Shown: positions 20,508-32,457 of the stretch, piece by piece | Numbering within the stretch: position 1 is the stretch's first letter | How the letters are laid out: each line of letters opens with the position of its first letter | Source of the DNA: Furcasterigmium furcatum | Taxonomy: Eukaryota; Ascomycota; Sordariomycetes; Glomerellales; Plectosphaerellaceae | Reading direction: 5' to 3' | Assembly (NCBI GenBank): GCA_001599815.1 | Contig: BCIA01000001.1 | Coordinates: forward strand, 248,001-312,000 | DNA: 64,000 nt | Program-made: the position numbers and the translations under genes | The notes under the pieces: generated by a model | Database searches by the model: none | Told to the model about the DNA's origin: nothing | The model's input: the letters and a program-made list of their open reading frames with translations, nothing else

Positions 20508-22639
20508 TCACTCAACAACAACCCTGACCCGTCCAAGGTTCATCAAGCGTGCAAACTGAGCCTCCCGGTCGCCCGTCTCATGCGAAGTCACCCTCACACC
20601 CGCAAAATACGTGCTGGCTTCCTCATAAGCATGCTGCAGCTGCATGGTAACGTGCCCGGCCGTGGAGTTGAGAGGCAGCTGCACAAACTCGCCAGTCCCG
20701 TAGAAGTCAGTCTCGATGGCGATGATGTGTCCCAGCTGGCCAGGAACCGCGGCATCCAGGTCAAAAGTCACTTGCTGACCTGTAGACACCTGGATCTTGC
20801 TGGCGCCGTCAACAGTCAGGGCAACGAGCGGCTGAACGCCCCCTCGCGTCTCGGTCGCTCCCTGCAAGTAGACCTGGGTGCCCTCCACGGTGTAATTGGT
20901 GTTGTCCGCGGGCTGGACGCCCGCCTCGACCCACCGGCTGAGCTCGACGAGATGCTGCTCGTAAAAGTTCATGTAGTTGACAAGCCGGTGGGCGTTTTCC
21001 GGCGCCACCTCTCCCTGGAAGTGGTCCGCGTTGTCCGCGTAGTAGAGGCGGAAGTTGTCGTCGAAGCGACTGCCGAGGGCCTCGGAGACTCGAGACTTGT
21101 ACCAGTCCGCCTGCCAGGGGAACGCGTCGAAGTCGAGCAGGGTGTCCATGACCATGAGCTTTGTCCTGATGTTTCCCGAGTGAATCGCCCCGCCACCGGC
21201 AGAGCGGAAGAAGAGCGGCGCGACGAGAGATTCCCGCTGGGGATAGATGGGGCTTCCGTCGGCGCTCCGCATGTAGTCGAACCCGTAGAAGTCTTGGTCG
21301 ACGGAAGGGAGCTGGTGGCGGTAGTAGGTGTGGACGGCGAGGAACCAGCTGTTGTCGAGTTCGATTGGGCTTCCCCGAACGAGGCTGCTGATGACATCGG
21401 CATCGTTGCCTGGGCTGAGGAGAAGTTGGCGAGTGGCCACGTCCAAGCGTCCGGCCAGAATGGCGGTTGTATTTCCGCTCTGAAAGGCGAACTCGAGCCC
21501 CGTGGGATTGATCCTGTCCGGTAGCTCCGCAAGAGTCAACCTGATTGGGAGACCTTGTCCGTCCAGCGCGATGTCTTCAATGACAGTGGTGTGGCAGACC
21601 AAAGCAGCGCGGAAGAACTCGCCGAGGTCCGACTGCTCTGTGCCCAAGTATCCCTCCTGGGTCCAGAAGTCATCCGCATATGTAGGATCTTGGGACTTGA
21701 TAAACATCAAGACAAGATTCGTCATGGAATCCCAGAGCTGTGTTCGGTTCTGCCCGACACCTTCGAAATCTTCCCAGGCTCTAGCCGGCACGCCGAGCGC
21801 GATGGTCTCCGCGAGCGCATCTCGCTCTGCCTGCGTCAGCAGCGGGGACGGATCTCCGCTTCCACCGGGGCTGAAGGCATCCTTCACAACGTCGGAGCTG
21901 TTGGCCAACAACAGGCCACCCAGAGAGCGGATCGGCCAGTTGTTGAAGCTGCCCAGCGGCACACCCATGACGAGGGCAACGGCACCATTCCAAACGTCAA
22001 TGGTGTTCTCCACGGCGCCCACAGTCTGGATAGATCCACCGCTCGCGCCGTAGATGTATCCGAAGATGTCTCGTGCCGGATCTTCGTAGTACTCCCGGGC
22101 AACCTCACGAGAGAACTTGGCCAAAGCCGCTTCCACACGATAGCCTTGGATGCCGGTTGCCTGGATGGTATAGCCGCCACTGGCTGCACCCCAAGCCACA
22201 GTACGATCATCGGCCGCGGCTTGCTGCGTGGGATACACGTGTTGGAAGAATCTGCCCTCCCAGACGTCTTTCGGGGGGAGATAGATGTTGAAATCGATGT
22301 TTGTGCCATTGAAGTGCCCGGAAACACGTCGATGGGGGACGGGCGTCGTTAGATCCAACTCCTCGTCGAGGATCGGAGTGTCGTAGGTCGGATCGATGCA
22401 ATCAGGGGTGATGATGACCGGGCCTCCAGGGGATTGCGCTGCGCACTCGAGGCGTCGAGGAGGGCAGGCAGATGAGGCCAGGTTGATGGATGCAAGGGCA
22501 GCACCCATGCGGAGGAGCTCGCGACTACATCTCTTGATTAGCACCCTGTAGACGCTGTAGAATGCTGGCGTTTCCTGCGAGAGGAAACAACCCTATCTGT
22601 ATGGAAAGCAACTCACATAGATAGAGAGCGGTACTGCAT
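20508..22639 (-). CDS. Secreted alpha/beta-hydrolase-like protein
   Basis: A short first exon (22639-22617) is joined over a 92-nt intron (22616-22525; donor GTGAGT, CTAAT branch, GTAG acceptor) to 22524-20508, giving 679 residues. This supplies an ATG and a signal peptide ending near residue 27. A nucleophile elbow YGASGGS places the candidate serine at about 169. The C-terminal AEN-like DNADHFQGE segment could carry the acid and histidine. Several N-glycosylation sites are present. Some relatives are annotated as tannase or feruloyl-esterase-like, but I cannot assign a substrate. A second beta-sandwich-like C-terminal region (from about 590) is not recognised. It converges on the propeller gene 160 bp away. 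Confidence 0.65.
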
Positions 22640-23416
22640 GGCGATGTAACTAGTGGCACTGGCAGTTTGGTGCAGATTTGAAGTTCGTTGCTCTCCATGT
22701 AAGCAGTCGATCCTCACCTTAATATGTAAAAAGGAGATGGTGATGTCTACACCCTACCGTTCGGATCTCTCGGTCACTTTTCGCATCGTGATTCCCCGAA
22801 AAGGAGAGACCCCGTCAAACCCGTGTTCCTCTCTGTCAAGGATAAATGGAGAGTGGGCGGACCATAAAATAGCCTAATAAACATCCTGCGGCCGGGGCGT
22901 CCCCAGACTTCAGGGGCTCCGCGGATCGTGACGTCTTCACGCGAAAGCCGCCATGTGCTCAACATAGGAGACAGAGTGGAGGAATGCAGCAGCTGTCAGC
23001 TCCGCAATGGCGTCACGATCCCATGTCAAGCGAGGATGAGGAGCCGAAACCTGAGGCCGAGAGCGCAGATTATTTTACGGACTTGAAAGCGAATATTCGT
23101 ATCGGGCATGACTCGGGGGTCCAGTGCTGAGGTTTCCGGCTTTGGTAAACTCCATCCCATGTCGATTTTTAGTTTTAAGAATAGGCCAATCGGGTGATTT
23201 ACGCACTCAGTTCTCAGCCTACTATGGAACGAATGTTTTAGATGGCTTGGCGGTCCTCGAGTGGTAATTACTGGGCATTGGATCTCTGACAATTCCTCCT
23301 CTCGCTGAAATCTCATCCTCCTCTCCCCTTGCCTCCCTCCTGATATTTTCAGTCTCTCATCATCCCACATCAACAACAGCGCTCTCAGGCGAAGCATCAC
23401 TCATCCGCCAACCAAC
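22640..23416. promoter_or_regulatory. Divergent promoter, hydrolase / membrane protein
   Basis: No ORF of note. The stretch before 23417 is C/T-rich (from about 23285), the usual leader composition. No clear TATA box or factor site was recognised. Confidence 0.4.
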
Positions 23417-23953
23417 ATGCCTCGAGACTACTGGCACATGGACGGCCTTTTCGGCCTTCCGGTGCGTGCCGCCATACGGATTTTCATCTTCATCTTCTCC
23501 GTCGTGGACATTGGGCTATTCGCTGCAGACATCTCATCCGTGTCGCCGTCCGAAACCCCAACGAATCATATCTTCGCGCTCGTCGCCGGCGTTCTCTCCA
23601 CGCTTACATGCGCCTACCACTGTCTGGCCACGGTCACTCACGGTGCTTGGTACACGTGGGATTTCGTACTGAGCGTCCTTTGGGCAGCAGTTGCGGGAAC
23701 GTTCGGTACCCTTCTGTTCCGTCGAGGCTCTTCCGACGACAGATCCGGCATTCCAGTTGATGGATCACGCCGCGGCCAGCTCACAGCCGCTGTTGCCCTC
23801 GCGGTCTGCTGCCTGGTGCTGTATCTTCTGGTAACCATTCATGGGTGCGCTTGGTGTTGCGCGTCCCGCTCCCGCAGAAGACAGGAGAAGGATGCGAAAG
23901 AGGACTTGCAGTTGGAGGAATTTGGGCCACGGGAGAGACGAGAAGTGGCTTGA
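23417..23953 (+). CDS. Four-helix membrane protein (MARVEL-like)
   Basis: Single exon, 178 residues. Four hydrophobic segments at about 17-38, 51-72, 80-101 and 120-142 flank a short cytosolic N-terminus and a charged C-terminal tail rich in Arg, Glu and Lys. Small fungal proteins with this plan often belong to the MARVEL-domain group of membrane-organising proteins, found at the plasma membrane. Assignment rests on topology alone. No intron signals interrupt it. Confidence 0.65.
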   Translation: MPRDYWHMDGLFGLPVRAAIRIFIFIFSVVDIGLFAADISSVSPSETPTNHIFALVAGVLSTLTCAYHCLATVTHGAWYTWDFVLSVLWAAVAGTFGTLLFRRGSSDDRSGIPVDGSRRGQLTAAVALAVCCLVLYLLVTIHGCAWCCASRSRRRQEKDAKEDLQLEEFGPRERREVA

Positions 23954-24497
23954 GGCCGTCAAGGGGCGCGATCTACATCAGACACAGCTGGCCAGTCAGT
24001 CATGGACAGTCCGGATGGAGTAGACGTCAGCGAGCACCGAGGAGCTAGAGCTGTGGAATGACTGAACGGAAAGCGGAACGCTAGATCACCCAGTAACAAT
24101 CGCTTCCCATTCGAATTCGGTATGATTTCCGTAAAGCCCAATGTCCGCGTCATTACCCCTTGCCAGAATCTCCGGCGGAGGCAAATAGTACTAGTGTAAG
24201 CTTGCGAGTGATGGATGCGAGCGCCGTGGCATATTCTTATCCACTTGGCGCCTCGCAATGCGAGCTTGGACTGACTGATGGCTCCAATACCCGTTACAGT
24301 CCCCCCCCCCCCCCCCTGAATTTTTGTCTGGTGGTACCCGACTTCTAGTCATGCTGGACGGGGTGAAACGGATCAGACAGACGTCATAAAAGGAAGCATG
24401 GTATTCTGAACTGTACATAGTGGGAGGTCGTCCCCGACTCGGTCCCGCTTCGGCATCGCGCCCCCCGTCTGTTCCCCTGATCTTCAACTATTTGACA
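23954..24497. promoter_or_regulatory. Upstream region of sterol glucosyltransferase
   Basis: Contains a 16-base C homopolymer (24301-24316) and a CATAAAAG TATA-like word around 24385, about 110 bp before the ATG at 24498. Nothing else was recognised. Confidence 0.45.
24301..24316 (+). repeat. Poly-C tract, 16 nt
   Basis: Uninterrupted run of 16 cytosines about 180 bp upstream of the sterol glucosyltransferase start. Length is prone to slippage and sequencing error. Confidence 0.8.
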
Positions 24498-27184
24498 ATG
24501 GCCACTCACAAACCACGAAAAAGAGATTTCGGCATTGACATGACTCCTCCCTCGACAGCAAGCGGCATGTCTGGTCGGTGTGCATCGCGAGCACCGAGTC
24601 GCGCACAGGCAGCCGGAGACACCCTCGGTATCGTCACAAACTCCGATAAACCTGCGGTAGAGCCGCCGAAATACAGCCCACGGCTGACCGGCACCCCTCT
24701 CAATATCGTCATTCATGTCATCGGCTCGCGCGGCGACGTACAACCATTCATCGCCCTCGGGTCCGCCCTCGCGAGTCTCCACAGGCACCGCGTCCGTCTC
24801 GCCACTCACGGGGAATTCAAAGACGCCGTTCTCAAGTCCGGCCTCGAGTTCTTCGACATCGGGGGAAATCCGGCGGAGCTGATGGCCTACATGGTGCAGA
24901 GCCCGTCGCTGATTCCCAACATCCAGCAGATCCGCGATGGCATCATCTCGCAGAAGCGCGCCATGTATGTGGACATGCTGGACGGCTTCTGGAGATCATG
25001 CGTCCAGAGAGACCAGCAGACCGATACCCCGTTCGTTGCGGATGCCATCATCGCCAATCCGCCCAGCTTCGCCCACGTCCACTGCGCCGAAGCCCTAGGC
25101 ATACCTTTGCACCTCATGTTCACGATGCCCTGGACCAGCACCAAAGCCTTCCCGCATCCTCTGGCGAACATCAAATCCAGTGGCTCTGACCCGCAAACGT
25201 CGAATCAGCTGTCGTATGCCGCCGTCGAGATTTTAACATGGCAAGGGTAAGTTGGTCGCCACCTAGCTCTTTGTATGAAACCTGCTTGTCCTCTGCTAAC
25301 GACGCCGAAGACTGGGAGACCTCGTCAACCGATGGAGGATCAACACCTTGGGCCTTGAACCAGTGCCGAGCACGGAAGGCCATCGTCTGGTAGATGTTCT
25401 CGAGGTGCCGTTCACGTACTGCTGGTCCCCGTCTCTCGTGCCCAAGCCCAAGGACTGGGGGAGTCACATAGGTCAGTATGCCTGTCCCCGGAGGAAGCGG
25501 GTTATGATGGCTGACAACAGCAGATGTGTGCGGTTTCTTCTTCCGTGAGCCTCCCTCTTACACCCCACCCCCTGATCTGGAAGACTTCTTGACGCGCGGG
25601 CCGCCGCCGATATACATCGGATTCGGAAGCATCGTGGTGGGGGGGATCGAGGGGCTCATGACGACAGTCCTCAGCGTGGTGCGGCAAACAGGCGTCCGGG
25701 CAATCATCTCACGGGGATGGAGCAATCTAGCTGGAGCAGACGACGACAACATCTACTACATCGTCGACTGCCCGCACGAGTGGCTGTTCCAGCAAGTATC
25801 GGCGGTTATCCATCACGGGGGCGCGGGCACGACAGCCTGCGGCCTGAAGTATGGGAGACCGACCCTCGTGGTACCGTTCTTTGGAGAGTGAGTCCAGACC
25901 ATACAAAGTTGCCTCGAGCCTGCTATCCTGACACGACCGCCCTCAACAGCCAGCCCTTCTGGGGCCAAGTCATTGCCAGTGCCGGCGCAGGTCCACCTCC
26001 GATCCCATATCGCTCATTGACATCTCAACAACTGGCGCGAGGTATTGAGACGTGTCTACTGCCTGAGACACGGGCGGCGGCCCAGAAGCTCGCGAAGTCC
26101 ATGCAGCTGGAAGACGGCGTGATGGCAGCTATCGAGTCGTTTTATAGACACCTACCAGGCGGCGGCAGAACAGCGTGCGACTTTCACCCTGATCAGCCCG
26201 CGGCATTAGTGCTCGGGAATGGCGCCGCCAAGGTGAAGATGTGCAAGGCCGTTGCGGCCGTCCTTGTCGATGCCGGCAAAGTTGCCGCCGATGAGCTTCG
26301 ACTGTGAGCGCTGCCCGATACCACTCGCGTCTCTCTGCTGACCGCTCTTTAGATACCGATCGAAGCCGATTGCTATAGAAAATCTCCGTTGGGATCCCCT
26401 TACTGCCCTGTCTTCCTCCGCCCTCTCGACGCTCAAGAGGCTAGTGCAAGACACGGCGGACATCGTCACCCAAACACCAGAGGTTGCCCTCGCAAGACCG
26501 ACTACAGACACGGAGGCTTCGACAATCCACGAACTCCGTCGACAGAGCACACTCCCTGCCGGGGCAATGCTCCCCTTGACAGGAACTCTCCGTGTTGTTT
26601 CAGATGACGATGTCCCGATGATTGCGCCGGGAAGCACGCCGGAGCACAAACCACCGTCATCATCCAGGTCAGTTTCCGCCTACGCCAGCGGAGGCCTGAG
26701 ACTAGCCGGCACCGCGACAAAGGGCGTTCTCGTGGATCTGCCACTGGCGGCCACCGAGGGCCTCCGCGCAGTCCCCAGCCTCTACGGGGACACCGTTGAA
26801 CGGCACGACGCCATCAAGGGCTTCCGCAGCGGCGTCACGGTCGCGGGCAAGAACTTCTACCACGACATGCGCGGCGGGCTGACGGACATTTTCGTCCAGA
26901 CGTATACGGGGAAGAAGACGGACGGTGCCGCGGGGGCGGCCAAGGGGCTCGGGACGGGGGTTGCCAACTTTATCGTCAAGACTGGCTCGGCAGCGCTGGG
27001 GCTGGTCTCGTATCCGGCACAGGGCGTGTACAGGAGCATCCGCTCGGCGACGAATCCCGTCCCCCGTGCCATTGTGGGGGAGAAACTGCGCGAGGGCGAG
27101 TGGCTGGTGGCCGAGAATCCGAGGTGGAAGAAGGACCGGGATGTCATCGTTCAGGACCTGGACGGCCTCCGGGCGGGTAGATGA
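24498..27184 (+). CDS. UDP-glucose:sterol glucosyltransferase (GT28-like)
   Basis: Five exons (24498-25246, 25311-25471, 25524-25887, 25950-26303, 26353-27184) encode 819 residues, with all phases closing. The N-terminal glycosyltransferase domain starts NIVIHVIGSRGDVQPF (about 70-86). The C-terminal nucleotide-binding half has IGFGSIVVGG and the sugar-donor signature HHGGAGTTACGLKYG with PFFGDQPFWG. These features define the sterol 3-beta-glucosyltransferase group, which glucosylates ergosterol at membranes. Unlike yeast Atg26 it has no PH or GRAM domains. A C-terminal extension of about 250 residues (GVTVAGKNFYHDMRGGLTD) is conserved in filamentous fungi and may bind membranes. The ATG at 24498 was preferred to upstream GTG. 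Confidence 0.88.
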
Positions 27185-27487
27185 GGACATGGATATCACG
27201 AACAAGGAGGATACGAATACCTAATTCCGCCTCACGGGATTAGGGCGTGTGTGTCGGTATCAAGGTGGAGCTCATCTTTCGGAGAAACGAAAGTGCTGAG
27301 AGAGGACCTTACAGCGGTACCATGATGTGTACATGTACTGATCAGTCGCGCCGGCTAGCGGGTAAAGGAGTCAGAGTAGCGCTTAAAGGTGAGGCATGTG
27401 GGAGAAGAACTGTAATTGTCTGTACTAATACTCACCGACCACAAGATCAGTGACAGACATGGTCCTAGAACAGAGCCCCCATGACAT
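27185..27487. other. Convergent intergenic region
   Basis: Between the sterol glucosyltransferase and the second sugar porter, stop to stop. Nothing recognised. Confidence 0.4.
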
Positions 27488-29303
27488 CTATCGTTGCTCA
27501 GCCAACTCAGTGTGGCGAACATTATCCTGAGTTTTGTCGACTGGCCGCGGGCTTGTGCGTCCATCCTCCACATCGACAGTCTTGTCGGCGGGCTTGCCCT
27601 CGAATACCTCGCGAATCTCCTCAAGCGTGTGGCCCTTGGTTTCGGGGAACAGGAACCAGATGATAACAACGATGACAGCCAGGAGACAGCAGAAGAAGAT
27701 GTAATAGCGCCATCCAATGCTCTGCATGGCCATGGGGCTGGTCTGGGAGCCGGTGATGAGGCCCGCAAAGGTGGCCAGGTACATAACCGAAACGCCACGG
27801 CTACGGAGCGTATACGGAAAGATCTCGACGGTGTATGCGGATTGAAGGGGCGACCAGGCGATGGCGTAGAAGAAGGAAGCAATAAAGACGAAGGCGACGA
27901 CTGCCCTGCCGGTCGTCTCGTCCTTGGTCTGCTGGAAGCTCGCGGTGAGTGCAGTCCAGATACAATAGCTGATGCAGAGACCGCCCGTCGAGATGAGGAA
28001 TAGCGTCCGACGCCCGGCACGGTCGATCATCATGGCGCCGACAAAAACAGCCGTAAGCCAGTTCGAGATTTGTAGCAGTCCGTTGATGAGTGTCTGCTCC
28101 TTGCCTGAGGTGATACCGATCGTGTTGAGAACAAGGGTAAGATAATAGGTGATCAGGTTCATCCCAGTCCACTGAGCGAACCAACCAACACAAATAGCGA
28201 TAATAGTGCGGTGGCGGTTGGCGGGCGTGCTGATAAGCTCGAACCACGAGTTCTGAGAGGTGTCTGCCTCGAGGGTCAGGGCGGCCTCGATCTCGGCCAT
28301 TTCGAACTCGACAAGGGGCGAGTTCTCATCGCCACCGGCATGATGCGTGATGAGGATTTTGCGTGCCTCTGCGGCGCGACCATGGGCAGCGAGCCACCTG
28401 GGCGACTCGGGGACGAACCAGATGAAACAAAGCTGGATGAAAGGAAGGCCGCCTTGCATGAGGGAAGGGATACGCCAGCTCCAAGTCGATTGGAGTTGGA
28501 ATGTGCCGAACGTGCACCAAGCTGCGATAATGGCGCCAAGGTACTAAAAAGGCGGTTAGCAGGCGAGATATCTCTATCATAGGACTTGTTCGGGTCGCCT
28601 ATGGGACCCCGTCCTAATGTCGGAAACGGCGAGAGCGCTACTCACAAAGCATGTTTGATACAAAGCGGTGAGCTTTCCACGGTGAGTGGGATAAGCCAGC
28701 TCAGAGATGAGAATAGGACTGGGCTGGGCCAGAAAGCTGGTGCAGAACCCGAGAAGAGCCCTGGAAGCAATGAAGGTGTTGAAGTTCTGGGCAACGCCCT
28801 GCATGATAGCGAAGATGATGCAGGTTATGATGCCGATCAACATGGCCTTCTTGCGGCCAAAGCGATCGGTAACCCAGGTGACCAGGAACATTGCGACGAA
28901 CTTGCCGGCCGGGTACACCGAGTTCAAGGCGCCGAGCAAAGCACCGCGAGGGCTATCGAAGTAATCCCTCCACTGGGGGAGGGTCTGAAGGCCGTTCATC
29001 ATGGATCCTACGTTGGTCAGCTATTAGACGGCTCGTTGCACAGCCTAAGCAGCGAAACGGCTTACCATCATAGCCCATAATACCCGAGGACACGAGAGGA
29101 ATCAAAATGATCAGATTCAGCCTGATTAAATGCGGAACTTGATACCATGGCCGAGGGTCGTCCGGCAGAACCTGCGAGTGCCATGTCAGCCTTCAATGCA
29201 CGCGGCCTGAAACGCCTAGAAGCAGACTCACGGCTGCAATGCCCGTGCCAGCAGCGCTCACGGCGCCTGCATTGGCAGGCTTGTTCCGGTTGAACAGGCC
29301 CAT
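27488..29303 (-). CDS. MFS sugar porter (lactose-permease-like)
   Basis: Four exons (29303-29232, 29171-29066, 29007-28646, 28543-27488) give 531 residues. Twelve predicted helices carry sugar porter motifs: GYDGSMMNGLQ in helix 1, DRFGRKK after helix 2, RALLGFCTSF, the conserved WSWRIPSLMQ before helix 6, FVPESPRWL, DRAGRRTLF and LFPETKGHTLEEI at the end. It resembles fungal porters annotated as lactose permeases and hexose transporters; the substrate is not decided. Located at the plasma membrane. Divergent from the S28 peptidase gene across 1.2 kb. Confidence 0.9.
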
Positions 29304-30490
29304 TGCGGAGTTTCCGAATCCTCCAAGTCTTCCGAGTCGTGAGAACGATTTTGGACGGTGCCGAAGGGTCTTGTTGTGGTGATGATGGACAAGCAGAGTG
29401 AAGGAGGAATTTTACACCAGCCACGGGCCGGACGACTTTATGTTTTTGGGACCGGTCATCGCACGGGACACGCATGATAACGCCGGTCTCTTGGCAACCT
29501 GGGAACTTTGGAACTGAACCCACGGGGAAAGGTGGTGAAGGTCCATTTTTTCCGCCACCCCGCGAACCCCGAATGGAGGCTAAGCGGAGCAGAATTAAGC
29601 AAATTACCTAGCCGGAAGACTGTTCGGCCGGCCACTCGTCCGTCTTCTGGGCCCAGCAGCCTGGCACCCCCCTTGATCCTGGACTTCAGCGACCACCCAC
29701 AAGAGGTGTTCCGGCCACTCTACTCGCCTGGACCGCCTTTGCCGGCAGACCTGCAAATAGGAAGAAGATCCGAGTTGAATCTGTTGTCCGGTTTGACTGG
29801 GGCCCTGGCTTCCGAGAAACGTGGGCGTGGGAGATCATCGTGCATCCGTTGATTCCGTTCCGGTATCAAGAGTCAAGACACAGGCTCCGAGCAGGAGGAC
29901 CTATGAATGGACACAAGCAATACATCTTCTTTCATGAGTTAGCTATCTATGGAATTCTCCCCTCCCTCCCAAACCTCGGATATGTGAAGGCGATGAATCG
30001 CAATTTGGCACGCACATGCGGACAGCAGCAGTGACAGAAACCCAGGTTGAGCCGCCTTCATCTGTGTTCCACGCCCTCTCACCAACCCACACCTCAGACC
30101 AGTACGTGCACAGAGATATCTGACTGACTGCCTCAATCCGAGATAGCCATGACGATCATGAGAAGGCATCGTGAGCAGCCCAGCAATATGCACGGCGAAA
30201 CAGCACTCCAGAGGTTCCAGGCCGACATAGCGCGGAACTTGCAATCGAAAACACTCCAGGCGGTAACTATTGAGTATGAGAAGTTGCGCATGGAGGATTG
30301 GTGAAATTTCCTAATTGGGTTCACAGGAATGTTAAATGACGCCTTTGCGAGCTTTTGTTGGTGATTAGAAATCGGAAATATCCGAGGATCGGCCGTTGTG
30401 AAGCGCCGAGCTCCGGATATTTCAGCCTCCTCAACGCCCCATCCAGGTACTGGAAACAACATTCCATCATCAACATTCACCACCTCCAAG
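29304..30490. promoter_or_regulatory. Long divergent intergenic region, porter / S28 peptidase
   Basis: No gene model could be supported in these 1.2 kb. It presumably carries two promoters. GCGGAG-type SYGGRG words occur near the porter side, but scattered single copies are not persuasive. Confidence 0.4.
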
Positions 30491-32275
30491 ATGCGGGCTC
30501 ATTTCATGCTGCCAGCAGCCCTGCTGCTTATCGCAGCGGGCGACGCGCTGAGAACGTCTCTATCCATCTCCGACCTACGCGAGATCCAGGTCCGTATTCC
30601 GCGATACGCTCATCGTGCACTCACTGACATTGAGTTGCGCAGCAGAAGTCCGATGCGTCTCAACAACGCGTTTCCACAAGTTCCCTGACGGAACTCTTCC
30701 CCGAACACCATCTCGACGTGCCCGTTGATCACTTTCACAACGACACTGAGTATGAGCCTCACACGAACAACACCTTCAAATTGAGGTACTGGTTCGATGC
30801 ATCCAGCTATCAACCGAGAGGGCCCGTCTTCCTTCTCTCCGCAGGAGAGGTGGACGGCGAGGATCGCTTGCCGTTCCTGGAGAAAGGCATCATTCACAAG
30901 CTAGCCCAAGTCACCGGCGGCCTAGCAGTGATCCTCGAGCATCGCTACTACGGCAAGAGTTGGCCCGTCGACGACCTCAGCTCCCACAACATGCGGTTCT
31001 GCACAACAGACCAGGCATTGGCGGACACAGCCTATTTCGCACAAAATATTGTCTACCCCGGACTCGAGCACACCGACCTCAGTGCGAAGAAGGCGCCGTA
31101 CATTGCCTATGGTGGTTCTTACGCCGGCGTATTCGTCGCCATCCTTCGCAAGCTGTACCCCGATGTCTTCTGGGGCGCCATCTCTTCCTCCGGTGTCACC
31201 GCCGCCGTAATCGACTACTGGCAGTACTACGAAGCCGCTCGCCTCTACGGCCCCAAAGGCTGTGTCGAAGCCACGCAGAAGCTCACCCACATCGTCGACA
31301 CGATCCTGCTGGACAAGCGAAGTCATGCTGCTCCGCTTCGAGAGGTCTTCGGCCTGCAGAACATCACCCACGACACCGACTTCGCCAGAGTCCTCAGTGA
31401 GGGCATCTCCGGCCTTCAAGACACCAACTGGGATCCCGAAGTCAGCTCACCCGCCTTCTCTCACTACTGCGGCAACGTTTCGTCCAAAGCCGTGCTGTAC
31501 CCGTGGACCAGACACCTGAAGCCAACCGTCCGTGGCCTGGTGAGGGCGGGTGGGTATGGCGAGGACGACTCCCTAATCAACCATTTCTTGAACTACATTG
31601 GATACGTCCACCACACTTCCGTTGAACCCTGCAGCGCCCGGGGAAAGACCCAAGATGAATGCTTCTCCAATCACAACTCGACCTTCTACGCCCAGGACGA
31701 CATTTCCCAGACTTGGAGGTCCTGGCCATACCAATACTGCAAACAGTACGTAATTTCCCTTGCTTTTTCTTATCGTTCTGACCGCTCATGGCGTATCTAG
31801 ATGGGGCTATTTCCAGACAGGCAGCGGCGTTCCCGCCGGCCAGCTCCCCATGGTGTCTCGTCTTCTCGACCTCGACTACAACACCATCATCTGCCGCGAT
31901 GCCTTCAACATCACGACTCCTCCAGACGTGGAATCGATCAACAAGCACGGCGGTTTCAACTTCAGCTACCCCCGTGTCGCGTTGCTCGACGGCGCCGCCG
32001 ATCCCTGGCGCGCCGCCACACCTCACGCCATCGGTCTTCCGGACCGCAAGCACACGGTGAACGAGCCCTTCTGGCTGATTGACGGCGCCGTTCATCACTG
32101 GGATGAGAACGGCCGTTTTGACAACGAGACCACCCCCGACCTTCCTCCGCCCCCGGTAGCTGAAGCACAAGAGGCAGAGTTGGCCTGGGTCCTGGAGTGG
32201 CTTTCACATGTGGGCGAGGCCTCTCTTGTGACTCAGGATAGCGGCGAGGTTGATCAGGATTTCCTTGAACTGTAA
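30491..32275 (+). CDS. Secreted serine peptidase, family S28
   Basis: Three exons (30491-30589, 30643-31745, 31801-32275) encode 558 residues. A signal peptide (about 1-19) is followed by the S28 start DVPVDHFHND and LRYWFD. The catalytic serine is Ser192 in YGGSYAG; the acid and base lie in LLDGAADPW and AVHHWDENG. S28 enzymes (prolylcarboxypeptidase/DPP-II group) release amino acids or dipeptides next to proline and work at acid pH, outside the cell or in the vacuole. Intron 1 has an unusual GTCCGT donor and a tandem CAGCAG acceptor, so one glutamine may be optional. Confidence 0.88.
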
Positions 32276-32457
32276 GGAAGTAGACTTTTTTGTATTCTAC
32301 TAAGCTTTGTTGGGAGGCGTGCACTATTTTCACGACCAAGAGGCGTGTGGGCATGACACCGAGAAACTCTACATCCATATAGGATAAATCTTCTTACTTA
32401 CCATTGAACTGAAGATGGATGCACCTCGGGAAAACATGCATCGGCACCCGAGAAGAA

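Noticed and set aside
20484..21524. 346-residue open frame on the plus strand
   Set aside because: Antisense of the secreted hydrolase, Val/Glu/Arg-rich composition typical of a shadow frame.
24301..24316. Poly-C run as a functional element
   Set aside because: A lone homopolymer has no known role at this site and its length is unreliable.
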